From positions 558,001 through 622,000 of the forward strand of contig NW_026893633.1 of NCBI RefSeq assembly GCF_032452875.1: a DNA stretch of 64,000 nt. Direction: 5' to 3'. The number at the start of each line of letters is the position of its first letter. The stretch's first letter is position 1. The position numbers and the translations under genes are program-made. Under the pieces are notes generated by a model that saw only the letters and a program-made list of their open reading frames with translations, had not been told where the DNA came from and searched no databases. Below, one piece after another: positions 38,676 to 53,497 of this stretch. Source of the DNA: Bos javanicus. Its lineage: Eukaryota > Chordata > Mammalia > Artiodactyla > Bovidae.

Positions 38676-40163
38676 TGATCACGTGACTGAGCACGCACTG
38701 TTCACATGACTGATCACACAGCTATCACGTGACTGATCATGCACTGATCATGTGACTGATCATGCACTGATCACGTAGCTATCTCGCACTGATCACTTGG
38801 CTGATCATACACTCATCACGGGACTGATCGTGCACTGATCACGGCGCTATCATGCATTGACTACATGACTCCACATGCACTGATCACGTGGATGATCATG
38901 CACTGATCACGTGACTGACCATGCACTGATCACGTGGCTGATAATGCACTGATCACGTGGCTGATCAAGCACTGATCACGTGGCTATCATGCACTGTTGA
39001 CGTGGCTGATCTGGGAATGATCACGTAGCTACCATGTACTGGTCACGTGACTGATCATGCACTGATCACGTAATTGATCATGCACTGATCATGTGGCTGA
39101 TCATGCACTGATCAGGTAATTGATCATGCAATGATCACGTGACTGATCATGCACAGATCACATGTCTGATCATGCACAGATCAAGTGACTGATCATGCAG
39201 TGATCACGTGGGTATCATGCACTGATCACGCGGCTGATCATACACTGATCACCTGCCTGGTCATGAACAGATCACGTGACTAATCATGAACTGATCACGT
39301 AGCAGTCATTCACTGATCAACTGGCTGATCATGCACTGATCAGGTGGCTATCATGCAATGATCACGTGGCTATCATGCACTGATCACGTGGATGATCATG
39401 CACTGTTCACGTGCCTGATCATGTACTGATCACGTGACTGATCATGCACTGATCACGTGGCTGATCATGCACTGATCACGTAATTGATCATGCACTTATC
39501 ACGTGGCTGATCATACACTGATCACGTGACTGATCATGCACTGATCACGTGACTGATCATGCACTGATCCCGTGGCTATCATGCACTGATCACTTGACTG
39601 GTCATACACTGATCACATGACTGATCATGCACTGTTCACGTGACTGATCATGTACAGATCACGTGAATAATCATGAAGTGATCACGTGGCTATTCTGCAC
39701 TGATCACGTGGATATCATGCACTGATCACGTGGCTGATCACACATGAATCACGTGGCTGTCATGCACAGATCACGTGGCTATCATGCACTGATCACGTGG
39801 CTATCATGCACTGATCACCTGGCTTATCATGCAATGGTCACGTAGCTACCATGCACTGGTCACGTGACTGATCATGCACTGATCAGGTAATTGATCATGC
39901 AATGATCACGTGACTGATCATGCACAGATCACATGTCTGATCATGCACAGATCAAGTGACTGATCATGCAGTGATCACGTGGCTATCATGCACTGCTCAC
40001 GTGGCTGATCATGCAATGATCACGCAGCTACCATGTACTGGTCACATGACTGATCATGCACTGATCACATAATTGATCATGCACTGATCACCTGGCTTAT
40101 CATGCATTGATCATGTGACTGATCATGTGCTGATCATGTTTGGTGTCACACACTGATCATGTG
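38439..40163 (+). repeat. Short higher-order unit U2 (1725 bp)
   Basis: The first ~670 bp match the start of U1/U3. At about 39105 (GCACTGATCAGGTAATTG) it jumps to sequence resembling 33540-34562, with CCTGCCTGGTCATGAACAG. More than 2 kb of the 3.9-kb unit are absent, as expected from unequal exchange in the array. No gene is present. Confidence 0.85.
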
Positions 40164-40399
40164 CCTCTGGAGGCAATGAACATAGAGCTGAGTAGGCAGG
40201 AATCAGTCAGCAGGCTATAATCATGGAACTCACCTCTGAGAAATCATGCTGCTCAGCTGGCAATAATCAAATAGATGAGCAGCAGGAATTACGCAGCTCA
40301 GGTGGCAATTGTCAAGGAGAGGACAGGCAGGAATCGTGCAGCTCAGCTGGAAATTGTCAAGCAGATGAGCAGACAGTAATCATGCAGCTCAGCAGGCCC
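40164..40399 (+). repeat. Pvu block, type B
   Basis: 236 bp, same subtype as 34563, apparently identical to it. Confidence 0.9.
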
Positions 40400-43300
40400 T
40401 GATCACGTGACTGAGCACGCACTGTTCACATGGCTGATCACACAGCTATCACGTGACTGATCATGCACTGATCATGTGACTGATCATGCACTGATCACGT
40501 AGCTATCTCGCACTGATCACTTGGCTGATCATACACTCATCACGGGACTGATCGTGCACTGATCACGGCGCTATCATGCATTGACTACATGACTCCACAT
40601 GCACTGATCACGTGGATGATCATGCACTGATCACGTGACTGACCATGCACTGATCACGTGGCTGATAATGCACTGATCACGTGGCTGATCAAGCACTGAT
40701 CACGTGGCTATCATGCACTGTTGACGTGGCTGATCTGGGAATGATCACGTAGCTACCATGTACTGGTCACGTGACTGATCATGCACTGATCACGTAATTG
40801 ATCATGCACTGATCATGTGGCTGATCATGCACTGATCACGTGGCTGATCATACACTGATCACGTGACTGATCATGCAATGATCACGGTGCTATCGTGCAT
40901 TGACTACATGACTCCACATGCACTGATCACGTGGATGATCATGCACTGATCACGTGACTGACCATGTACTGATCACCTGATTGATCAGGCACTGATCACA
41001 TGGCTGTTCATGCACTGATCACGTGGCTATATGCACTGCTCACGTGGCTGATCAGGCAATGATCACGTAGCTACAATGTACTGGTCACCTGACTGATCAT
41101 GCACTGATCACGTAATTGATCATGCACTGATCATATGGCCGATCATGCACTGATCACGTGGCTGATCATACATTGATCACGTGACTGATCATGCACTGAT
41201 CACGTGACTGATCATACAGTGATCACGTGGCTATCATGCACTGATCACTTGGCTGGACATACACTGATCACGTGCCTGGTCATGCACTGATCACGTGGCT
41301 GATCATGCACTGATCACGTGACTAGTCATGCACTGATCACGTGACTGATCATGCACTGATCACGTGGCTATCATGCACTGATCACTTGGCTGGACATACA
41401 CTGATCACGTGCCTGGTCATGCACTGATCACGTGACTGATCATGCACTGATCTTGTAATTGATCCTGCACTGATCACGTGGCTCATCATGCACTGATCAC
41501 GTGGCTGATCACACATGTATCACGTGACTGATCACGCACTGATCATGTGGCTCTCATGCACTGATCACGTGGCTATCCTGCACTGATCACGTGGCTATCA
41601 TGCACTGATCACGTGGCACTCATGCACTGATCACGTGGCTGATCATACTCTGCTCTCGTAACTCATCATGCACACATCACGTGGCTATCATGCACTGCTC
41701 ACGTGGCTCGTCATGGAATGATCACATAGCTACCATGTACTGTTCACGTGACTGATAATGCACAGATCACGTAAATTATCATGCACTGTTCACGTGACTG
41801 ATCATGTACTGATCACGTGACTGATCATGCACTGATCACCTGGCTATCATGCTCTGCTCACGTGGCTGATCATGCAACGATCACGTAGCAACCATGTACT
41901 GGTCACGTGACTGATCATGCACTGATCACGTAATTGATCCTGCACTGATCACGTGGCTCATCATGCACTGATCACGTGGCTGATCACACATGTATCACGT
42001 GACTGATCACGCACTGATCATGTGGCTCTCATGCACTGATCACGTGGCTATCCTGCACTGATCACGTGGCTATCATGCACTGATCACGTGGCTGATCACG
42101 CAATGATCAGGTAGCTACCATGTACTGGTCACGTGACTGATCATGCACTGATCACGTAATTGATCCTGCACTGATCACATGGCTCATCACGCACAGATCA
42201 GTTGGCTGATCACACACGTATCACGTGACGATCATGTACAGATCACGTGAATAATCATGAAGTGATCACGTGGCTATCCTGCACTGATCACGTGGATATC
42301 ATGCACTGATCACGTGGCTGATGACACACGTATCACGTGACTGATCATGCACTGATCACGTGGCTATCATGCACTGATCACGTGGCTGATCATGCAATGA
42401 TCACGTAGCTACCATGTACTGGTCACGTGACTGATCATGCACTGATCACGTAATTGATCCTGCACTGATCACGTGGCTCATCACGCACTGATCTGGTGGC
42501 TGATCACACACGTATCACCTGACTGGTCATGTACAGATCACGTGACTAATCATGAAGTGATCACGTGGCTATCCTGCACTGATCACGTGGATATCATGCA
42601 CTGATCACGTGGCTGATCACACACGTATCACGTGACTGATCATGCACTGATCACGTGGCTATCATGCACTGATCACGTGACTGATCATGCACAGATCACG
42701 TCAATGATCATGCACTGTTCATGTGACTGATCATGTACTGATCACGTGACTGATCATGCACTGATCACGTGGCTATCATGCTCTGCTCACGTGGCTGATC
42801 AGGCAAGAATCACGTAGCAACCATGTACTGGTCACGTGACTGATCATGCACTGATCTCGTAATTGATCCTGCACTGATCACGTGGCTCATCATGCACTGA
42901 TCACGTGGCTGATCACACATGTATCACGTGACTGATCATGCACTGATCACGTGGCTCTCATGCACTGATCATGTGGCTATCATGCACTGATCACGTAGCT
43001 ATCATGCACTGATCACTTGGCTGATCACGCAATAATCACGTAGCTACCATGTACTTGTCATGTGACTGATCATATACTGATCACGTAATTGATCCTGCAC
43101 TGATCACATGGCTCATCATGCACTGATCCGGTGGCTGATCACACAAGAATCACGTGACAGATCATGTACAGATCACGTAAATAATCATGAAGTGATCACG
43201 TGGCTATCCTGCACTGATCACGTGGATAACATGCACTGATCACGTGGCTGATCACACACGTATCACGTGACTGATCATGCACTGATCACGTGGCTATCAT

Positions 43301-44083
43301 GCACTGATCACGTGGCTATCATGCACTGATCAGGTGGCTATCATGCACTGCTCACGTGGCTGATCATGCGATGATCACGCAGCTACCATGTACTGGTCAC
43401 ATGACTGATCATGCACTGATCACGTGACTGATCATGCAGTGATCACGTGGCTATCATGCACTGATCACGTGACTGATCATGCACTGATCCCGTGGCTATC
43501 ATGCACTGATCACTTGACTGGTCATACACTGATCACATGACTGATCATGCACTGTTCACGTGACTGATCATGTACAGATCACGTGAATAATCATGAAGTG
43601 ATCACGTGGCTATTCTGCACTGATCACGTGGATATCATGCACTGATCACATGGCTGATCACACATGAATCACGTGGCTGTCATGCACAGATCACGTGGCT
43701 ATCATGCACTGATCACGTGGCTATCATGCACTGATCACCTGGCTTATCATGCAATGGTCACGTAGCTACCATGCACTGGTCACGTGACTGATCATGCACT
43801 GATCAGGTAATTGATCATGCAATGATCACGTGACTGATCATGCACAGATCACATGTCTGATCATGCACAGATCAAGTGACTGATCATGCAGTGATCACGT
43901 GGCTATCGTGCACTGCTCACGTGGCTGATCATGCAATGATCACGCAGCTACCATGTACTGGTCACATGACTGATCATGCACTGATCACATAATTGATCAT
44001 GCACTGATCACCTGGCTTATCATGCATTGATCATGTGACTGATCATGTGCTGATCATGTTTGGTGTCACACACTGATCATGTG
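40164..44083 (+). repeat. 3920-bp higher-order unit U3
   Basis: B block to B block, 3920 bp. All landmarks checked recur in U4 at exactly +3920 (40722 to 44642, 42106 to 46026). Visible differences from U4 are single bases, e.g. GATCAGGCAAGAATC near 42800 against GATCATGCAAGAATC. No gene is present. Confidence 0.9.
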
Positions 44084-44319
44084 CCTCTGGAGGCAATGAA
44101 CATAGAGCTGAGTAGGCAGGAATCAGTCAGCAGGCTATAATCATGGAACTCACCTCTGAGAAATCATGCTGCTCAGCTGGCAATAATCAAATAGATGAGC
44201 AGCAGGAATTACGCAGCTCAGGTGGCAATTGTCAAGGAGAGGACAGGCAGGAATCGTGCAGCTCAGCTGGAAATTGTCAAGCAGATGAGCAGACAGTAAT
44301 CATGCAGCTCAGCAGGCCC
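44084..44319 (+). repeat. Pvu block, type B
   Basis: 236 bp, same subtype as 34563 and 40164. Confidence 0.9.
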
Positions 44320-47240
44320 TGATCACGTGACTGAGCACGCACTGTTCACATGGCTGATCACACAGCTATCACGTGACTGATCATGCACTGATCATGTGAC
44401 TGATCATGCACTGATCACGTAGCTATCTCGCACTGATCACTTGGCTGATCATACACTCATCACGGGACTGATCGTGCACTGATCACGGCGCTATCATGCA
44501 TTGACTACATGACTCCACATGCACTGATCACGTGGATGATCATGCACTGATCACGTGACTGACCATGCACTGATCACGTGGCTGATAATGCACTGATCAC
44601 GTGGCTGATCAAGCACTGATCACGTGGCTATCATGCACTGTTGACGTGGCTGATCTGGGAATGATCACGTAGCTACCATGTACTGGTCACGTGACTGATC
44701 ATGCACTGATCACGTAATTGATCATGCACTGATCATGTGGCTGATCATGCACTGATCACGTGGCTGATCATACACTGATCACGTGACTGATCATGCAATG
44801 ATCACGGTGCTATCGTGCATTGACTACATGACTCCACATGCACTGATCACGTGGATGATCATGCACTGATCACGTGACTGACCATGTACTGATCACCTGA
44901 TTGATCAGGCACTGATCACATGGCTGTTCATGCACTGATCACGTGGCTATATGCACTGCTCACGTGGCTGATCAGGCAATGATCACGTAGCTACAATGTA
45001 CTGGTCACCTGACTGATCATGCACTGATCACGTAATTGATCATGCACTGATCATATGGCCGATCATGCACTGATCACGTGGCTGATCATACATTGATCAC
45101 GTGACTGATCATGCACTGATCACGTGACTGATCATACAGTGATCACGTGGCTATCATGCACTGATCACTTGGCTGGACATACACTGATCACGTGCCTGGT
45201 CATGCACTGATCACGTGGCTGATCATGCACTGATCACGTGACTAGTCATGCACTGATCACGTGACTGATCATGCACTGATCACGTGGCTATCATGCACTG
45301 ATCACTTGGCTGGACATACACTGATCACGTGCCTGGTCATGCACTGATCACGTGACTGATCATGCACTGATCTTGTAATTGATCCTGCACTGATCACGTG
45401 GCTCATCATGCACTGATCACGTGGCTGATCACACATGTATCACGTGACTGATCACGCACTGATCATGTGGCTCTCATGCACTGATCACGTGGCTATCCTG
45501 CACTGATCACGTGGCTATCATGCACTGATCACGTGGCACTCATGCACTGATCACGTGGCTGATCATACTCTGCTCTCGTAACTCATCATGCACACATCAC
45601 GTGGCTATCATGCACTGCTCACGTGGCTCGTCATGGAATGATCACATAGCTACCATGTACTGTTCACGTGACTGATAATGCACAGATCACGTAAATTATC
45701 ATGCACTGTTCACGTGACTGATCATGTACTGATCACGTGACTGATCATGCACTGATCACCTGGCTATCATGCTCTGCTCACGTGGCTGATCATGCAACGA
45801 TCACGTAGCAACCATGTACTGGTCACGTGACTGATCATGCACTGATCACGTAATTGATCCTGCACTGATCACGTGGCTCATCATGCACTGATCACGTGGC
45901 TGATCACACATGTATCACGTGACTGATCACGCACTGATCATGTGGCTCTCATGCACTGATCACGTGGCTATCCTGCACTGATCACGTGGCTATCATGCAC
46001 TGATCACGTGGCTGATCACGCAATGATCAGGTAGCTACCATGTACTGGTCACGTGACTGATCATGCACTGATCACGTAATTGATCCTGCACTGATCACAT
46101 GGCTCATCACGCACAGATCAGTTGGCTGATCACACACGTATCACGTGACGATCATGTACAGATCACGTGAATAATCATGAAGTGATCACGTGGCTATCCT
46201 GCACTGATCACGTGGATATCATGCACTGATCACGTGGCTGATGACACACGTATCACGTGACTGATCATGCACTGATCACGTGGCTATCATGCACTGATCA
46301 CGTGGCTGATCATGCAATGATCACGTAGCTACCATGTACTGGTCACGTGACTGATCATGCACTGATCACGTAATTGATCCTGCACTGATCACGTGGCTCA
46401 TCACGCACTGATCTGGTGGCTGATCACACACGTATCACCTGACTGGTCATGTACAGATCACGTGACTAATCATGAAGTGATCACGTGGCTATCCTGCACT
46501 GATCACGTGGATATCATGCACTGATCACGTGGCTGATCACACACGTATCACGTGACTGATCATGCACTGATCACGTGGCTATCATGCACTGATCACGTGA
46601 CTGATCATGCACAGATCACGTCAATGATCATGCACTGTTCATGTGACTGATCATGTACTGATCACGTGACTGATCATGCACTGATCACGTGGCTATCATG
46701 CTCTGCTCACGTGGCTGATCATGCAAGAATCACGTAGCAACCATGTACTGGTCACGTGACTGATCATGCACTGATCTCGTAATTGATCCTGCACTGATCA
46801 CGTGGCTCATCATGCACTGATCACGTGGCTGATCACACATGTATCACGTGACTGATCATGCACTGATCACGTGGCTCTCATGCACTGATCATGTGGCTAT
46901 CATGCACTGATCACGTAGCTATCATGCACTGATCACTTGGCTGATCACGCAATGATCACGTAGCTACCATGTACTTGTCAAGTGACTGATCATATACTGA
47001 TCACGTAATTGATCCTGCACTGATCACATGGCTCATCATGCACTGATCCGGTGGCTGATCACACAAGAATCACGTGACAGATCATGTACAGATCACGTAA
47101 ATAATCATGAAGTGATCACGTGGCTATCCTGCACTGATCACGTGGATAACATGCACTGATCACGTGGCTGATCACACACGTATCACGTGACTGATCATGC
47201 ACTGATCACGTGGCTATCATGCACTGATCACGTGGCTATC
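44084..47240 (+). repeat. 3920-bp higher-order unit U4, partial
   Basis: Repeats 40164-43320 almost without change, then breaks off after CACGTGGCTATC at 47240. There it switches to sequence of the 13.4/29.9-kb type (TTGCACAGATCACTTGG). No gene is present. Confidence 0.9.
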
Positions 47241-48006
47241 TTGCACAGATCACTTGGCTGATCATACACTCATCTCGGGACTGATCGTGCACTGATCACG
47301 GCGCTATCATGCATTGACTACATGACTCCACATGCACTGATCACCTGGATGATCATGCACTGATCACATGAATGACCATGCACTGATCACCTGGATGATC
47401 ATGCACTGATCACATGGCTGATCATGCACTGATCACGTGGCTATCATGCACTGCTCACGTGGCTGATCTGGCAATGATCACGTAGCTACCATATATTGGT
47501 CACGTGACTGATCATGCACTGATCACGGAATTGATCATGCACTGATCATGTGGCTGATCATGCACTGATCACGTGGCTGATCATGCACTGATCACCTGAC
47601 TGACCATGCAGTGATCACGTGGCTATCATTCACTACTCACGCGGCTGATCATGCAATGATCATGTAGCTACCATGTCCAGGTCACGTGAATGATCATACA
47701 CCCATCAGGTGACTGATCATGCACTCATCACGTGGCTATCATGCACTGATCACGAGCCTGATCATGCACTGATCACGTCTATATCATGCACTGATCACAT
47801 GACTGCCCATGCACTGATCACGTGGGTGATCATACACTAATCATGTGACAGATCGTGCACTGATCACGTGGCTGATCATGCACTGATACCGTGACTGAGC
47901 ATGGACTGATCACATGACTATCATGTAGTGATCACGTGACTTAATGGCGCTGATCATGTGACTGACCATGCACTGATCATGTTTGCTATCATACACTGAT
48001 CATGTG

Positions 48007-48247
48007 CCTCTGGAGGCAATAAACAAAGAGCTGAGTAGGCACGAATCAAACAGTCAGCAGGCAATAATCATGGAACTCAGGTGTGAGGAATCATGCTGCT
48101 CAGCTGGCAATAATCAAGCAGCTGAGCAGGCAGGAATTACGCAGCCCAGCTGGCAATTGTCAAGCAGATGACAGGCAGGAATCGTGCAGCTCAGGTGGCA
48201 ATTGTCAAGCAGCTGAGCAGACAGTAATAACGCAGCTCAGCAGGCCC
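48007..48247 (+). repeat. Pvu block, type A
   Basis: 241 bp with ACGCAGCCCAGC, CAGGTGGCAATTGTC in the third subrepeat, AGCAGCTGAGCAGAC and TAATAACGCAG. Confidence 0.9.
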
Positions 48248-49461
48248 TGGTCACGTGACTGAGCATGCACTGTTCACGTGGCTGATCAATACTGATCACG
48301 TGATTGATCATGGATTGATCACTTGGATATCATGTGCTCATCACGTGGCTGATCATACACTGATCACGTGTCTGACCATGCACTGATCACGTGGCTGATC
48401 ATACACTGCTCAGGTAACTGATCATGCACTGATCACGTGGCTGAACATGCACTGTTCACGTGGCTGATCAAACACCTGTCACGTGGCTATCATGCACTGC
48501 TCACGTGGCTCGTCATGGAATGATCACGTAGCTACCATATACTGGTCACGTGACTGATCATGCACAGATCACGTCAATGATCATGCACTGTTCAAGTGAC
48601 TGATCATGTACTGATCACGTGACTGATCATGCACTGACCACGTGGCTATCATGCTCTGCTCACGTGGCTGAACATGCAAGGATCACGTAGCAACCATGTA
48701 CTGGTCACGTGATTGATCATGCACTGATCACTAATTGATCCTGCACTGATCACGTGGCTGATCATGAACTGATCACGTGGCTGATCACACATGTATCACG
48801 TGACTGATCATGAACTGATCACGTGGCTCTCATGCACTGATCATGTGGCTATCATGCACTGATCACGTAGCTATCATGCACTGATCACGTGGCTTATCTC
48901 GCAATGATCACGTAGCTACCATGTAGTGGTCATGTGACTGATCATGCACTGATCACGTAATTGATCCTGCACAGATCACATGACTCATCAGGCACTGATC
49001 CGGTGGCTGATCACACACGAATCACGTGACTGATCATGCACTGATCACGTGGCTGATCATACACTGATCACGTGACTGATCATGCACTGATCACGTGACT
49101 GATCATGCACTGATCACGTGGCTATCATGCACTGATCAATTGGCTGGTCATACACTGATCACATGACTGATCATGCACTGTTCACGTGACTGATCATGTA
49201 CAGATCACATGAATAATCATGAAGTGATCACGTGGCTATTCTGCACTGATCACGTGGATATCATGCACTGATCACGTGGCTGATCACACACGAATCACGT
49301 GGCTGATCATGCACTGATCACGCAGCTACCATGTACTGGTCACATGACTGATCATGCACTGATCACATAATTGATCATGCACTGATCACGTGGCTTATCA
49401 TGCACTGATCATGTGACTGATCATGTGCTGATCATGTTTGGTGTCACACACTGATCATGTG

Positions 49462-49698
49462 CCTCTGGAGGCAATGAACATATAGCTGAGTAGGCAGGAA
49501 TCAGTCAGCAGGCTATAATCATGGAACTCACCTCTGAGAAATCATGCTGCTCAGCTGGAAATAATCAAATAGATGAGCAGGCAGGAATTACGCAGCTCAG
49601 CTGGCAATTGTCAAGGAGATGACAGGCAGGAATCGTGCAGCTCAGCTGGAAATTGTCAAGCAGATGATCAGACAGTAATCACGCAGCTCAGCAGTCCC
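49462..49698 (+). repeat. Pvu block, type B
   Basis: 237 bp with AACATATAGCTG, CTGGAAATAATC and GATGATCAGAC. It ends CAGTCCC rather than CAGGCCC. Confidence 0.9.
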
Positions 49699-50753
49699 TG
49701 ATCACGTGACTGAGCACGCACTGTTCACATGGCTGATCACACAGCTATCACGTGTCTGATCATGCACTGATCACGTGACTGATCATGCACTGATCACGTA
49801 GCTATCTCGCACTGATCACTTGGCTGATCATACACTCATCACGGGACTGATGGTGCACTGATCACGGCGCTATCATGCATTGACTACATAACTCCACATG
49901 CACTGATCACGTGGATGATCATGCACTGATCACGTGACTGACCATGCACTGATCACGTGGCTGATAATGCACTGATCACGTGACTGATCATGCACTGATC
50001 ACGTGGCTATCATGCACTGTTGACGTGGCTGATCTGGGAATGATCACGTAGCTACCATGTACTGGTCACGTGACTGATCATGCACTGATCACGTAATTGA
50101 TCATGCACTGATCATGGGGCGGATCATGCACTGATCACGTGGCTGATCATAGACTGATCACGTGACTGATCATGCAATGATCATGTGGCTGATCATGCAC
50201 TGATCACGTGGCTGATCATACACTGAACACGTGACTGACATGCACTGATCACGTGGCTATCATGCACTGCTCACGTGGCTGATCATGCGATATTCACGCA
50301 GCTACCATGTACTGGTCACATGACTGATCATGCACTGATCATGTGACTGATCATGCAGTGATCACGTGGCTATCGTGCACTACTCACGTGGCTGATCATG
50401 CAATGATCATGTAGCTACCATGTACAGGTCACGTGAATGATCATACACCCATCAGGTGACTGATCATGCACTGATCACGTGGCTATAATGCACTTATCAC
50501 GATACTGATCATGCACTGATCACATCTATATCATGCACTGATCAAATGACTGCCCATGCACTGATCACGTGGCTGATCATACACTAATCACGTGACAGAT
50601 CATGCACTAATCACGTGGCTGATCATGCACTGATACCGTGACTGAGAATGGACTAATCACATGCCTATCATGTAGTTATCACGTGACTTAATGGCGCTGA
50701 TCATGTGACTGATCATGCGCTGATCATGTTTGCTATCATACACTGATCATGTG

Positions 50754-50993
50754 CCTCTGGAGGCAATAAACAAAGAGCTGAGTAGGCACGAATCATACAG
50801 TCAGCAGGCAATAATCATGGAACTCAGCTGTGAGGAATCATGCTGCTCAGCTGGCAATAATCAAGCAGCTAGCAGGCAGGAATTATACAGCACAGCTGGC
50901 AATTGTCAAGCAGATGACAGGCAGGAATTGTGCAGCTCAGCTGGCAATGGACAAGCAGATGAGCAGACAGTAATCACGCAGCATAGCAGGCCC
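50754..50993 (+). repeat. Pvu block, type A, diverged
   Basis: 240 bp with AATCATACAGTC, AGCAGCTAGCAGGC (one base lost), AATTATACAGC, CAATGGACAAGC and GCATAGCAGGCCC. The one-base loss shifts the frame of the usual small ORF and gives a longer chance ORF, which I do not regard as coding. Confidence 0.88.
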
Positions 50994-52772
50994 TGATCAC
51001 GTGACTGAGCATGCACTGTTCACGTGGCTGATCATACACTGATCACGTGATTGATCACGCAGTGATCACTTGGATATCATGCTCTGATCACGTGGCTGAT
51101 CATACTCTGCTCACGAAACTCATCATGCACACATCACGTGGCTATCAGGCACTCCTCACGTGGTTCATCATGGAATGATCACGAAGCTACCATATACTGG
51201 TCACGTGACTGATCATGCACAGATCATGTAAATGATCATGCACTGTTCACGTGACTGATCATGTACTGATCACGTGACTGATAATGCACTGATCACGTGT
51301 CTATCATGCTCTGCTCACGTGGCTGATCATGCAACGATCACGTAGCAACCATGTACTGGTCACTTGACTGATCATGCACTGATCACGTAATTAATACTGC
51401 ACTGATCACCTGACTCATCATGCACTGATCAATTGGCTGATCATGCAATGATCACGTAGCTACCATGTACTGGTGACGTGACTGATCTTGCACTGATCAC
51501 GTAATTGATCATGCACTGATCACGTGGCTGATTATGCGATGATCACGCAGCAACCATGTACTGGTCACGTGACTGATCATGCACTGATCATGTGTCTGAT
51601 CATGCACTGATCACGTGACTGATCATGCACTGATCACGTGACTGATCAAGCACTGATCACGTGGCTATCATGCACTTATCACTTGGCTGGTCATACACTG
51701 ATCACGCCCCTACCATGTACTGGTCACGTGACTGATCATGCACTGATCACGTGACTGATCATGCACTGATCACGTGGCTATCATGCACTGTTCACAAGGC
51801 TAGTCATACACTGATCACGTGACTGATCATGCACTGATCACGTGACTGATCATGCACTGATCACGTGACTGATCATGCACTGATCTCGTGGCTATCATGC
51901 ACGGCTCATGTGGCTGATCATGCAATGATCACCTAGCTACCATATACTGGTCACCTGGCTGATCATGCACTGATCACGTGGCTGATCATGCACTGATACC
52001 GTGACTCAGCATGGACTGATCAAATGACTATCATGTAGTGATCACGTGACTTAATGGCTCTGATCACGTGACTGATCATGCAGTGATCACGTGGCTATCA
52101 TGCACCACTCACGTGGCTCATCATGCAATGATCATGTAGCTACCATGTACAGGTCACGTGAATGTTCATACACCCATCAGGTGACTGATCATGCACTGAT
52201 CATGTAATTGATCATGCACTGATCATGTGGCTGATCATGCACTGATAACGTGGCTGATCATCCACTGATCACGTGACTGATCATGCACTGATCACGTGAC
52301 TGATCATGCACTGATCACGTGGCTATCATGCACTGATTACTTGGCTGGTCATACACTGATCACGTGCCTGGTCATGCACAGATTACATGACTGATCATGC
52401 ACTGAACACTTGATTGATCATGCACTGATCACGTGGCTATCATGCACTACTCACGTGGCTGATCATGCAATGATCATGTAGCTAACATGTACCGGTCAGG
52501 TGACTGATCATACACCCATTAGGTGACGGATCATGCACTGATCACGTCGCTGATCATACACTGACCACCTGCCTGGTCATGCACAGATCACGTGACAAAT
52601 CATGAACTGATCATATAGCTATCATGAAATGATCACCTGGCTGATCATGCACTGATCACGTGGCTTATCATGCACTGATACCGTGACTGAGCATGGACTG
52701 ATCACATGACTATCATGTAGTGATCACTTGACTTAATGGCTCTGATCATGTGACTGATCATTCGCTGATCAT

Positions 52773-52800
52773 GTTTGCTATCATACACTGATCATGTGCC
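52773..52800 (+). repeat. Emptied A-type Pvu site
   Basis: GTTTGCTATCATACACTG followed by ATCATGTGCC is the normal left flank of an A block. The next bases are TGGTCATGCACAG, an ordinary array word. The whole block has been lost at the shared GTGCC, as in the array word CACGTGCCTGGTCATG. Confidence 0.8.
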
Positions 52801-53253
52801 TGGTCATGCACAGATTACATGACTGATCATGCACTGATCACGTGACTGATCATGCAGTGATCACGTGGCTATCATGCACTACTCACGTGGCTGATCATGC
52901 AATGATCATGTAGCTACCATGTACAGGTCACGTGAATGATCATACACCCATTAGGTGACTGATAATGCACAGATCACGTGACTAATCATGAACTGATCAC
53001 GAGAATGATCATGCACTGATCAAGTCTATATCATGCACTGATCACATGACTGCCCATGCACTGAACACGTGGGTGATCATACACTAGTCATGTGACAGAT
53101 CATGCTCTGATCACGTGGCTGATCATGCACTGATACCGTGACTGAGCATGGACTGATCACATGACTATCATGTAGTGATCACGTGACTTAATGGCGCTGA
53201 TCATGTGACTGATCATGCGCTGATCATGTTTGCTATCATACACTGATCATGTG

Positions 53254-53494
53254 CCTCTGGAGGCAATAAACAAAGAGCTGAGTAGGCACGAATCATACAG
53301 TCAGCAGGCAATAATCATGGAACTCAGGTGTGAGGAATCATGCTGCTCAGCTGGCAATAATCAAGCAGCTGAGCAGGCAGGAATTACGCAGCACAGCTGG
53401 CAATTGTCAAGCAGATGACAGGCAGGAATCGTGCAGTTCAGCTGGCAATTGTCAAGCAGATGAGCAGACAGTAATCACGCAGCTCAACAGGCCC
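53254..53494 (+). repeat. Pvu block, type A
   Basis: 241 bp with AATCATACAGTC (shared with 50754), GCAGTTCAGC and CTCAACAGGCCC. It lies exactly 39119 bp after the block at 14135. Confidence 0.9.
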
Positions 53495-53497
53495 TGA

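Larger units (their letters stand above)
47241..53253 (+). repeat. 1.706-type array, mixed diverged block
   Basis: 22/23-mers following the 13.4-14.1 kb type as far as the A block at 48007, then patches related to several other parts of the window. Three Pvu blocks (48007, 49462, 50754) and one emptied site (52773-52800) lie here. The 50-53 kb part has more private substitutions than most of the window (ACGAAACTCATC, CACGCCCCTACC, CACAAGGCTAG). No gene is present. Confidence 0.9.

Noticed and set aside
50730..50996. 88-codon ORF over the Pvu block at 50754
   Set aside because: It is longer only because one base is lost in AGCAGCTAGCAGG. A frameshifted repeat is not a gene.
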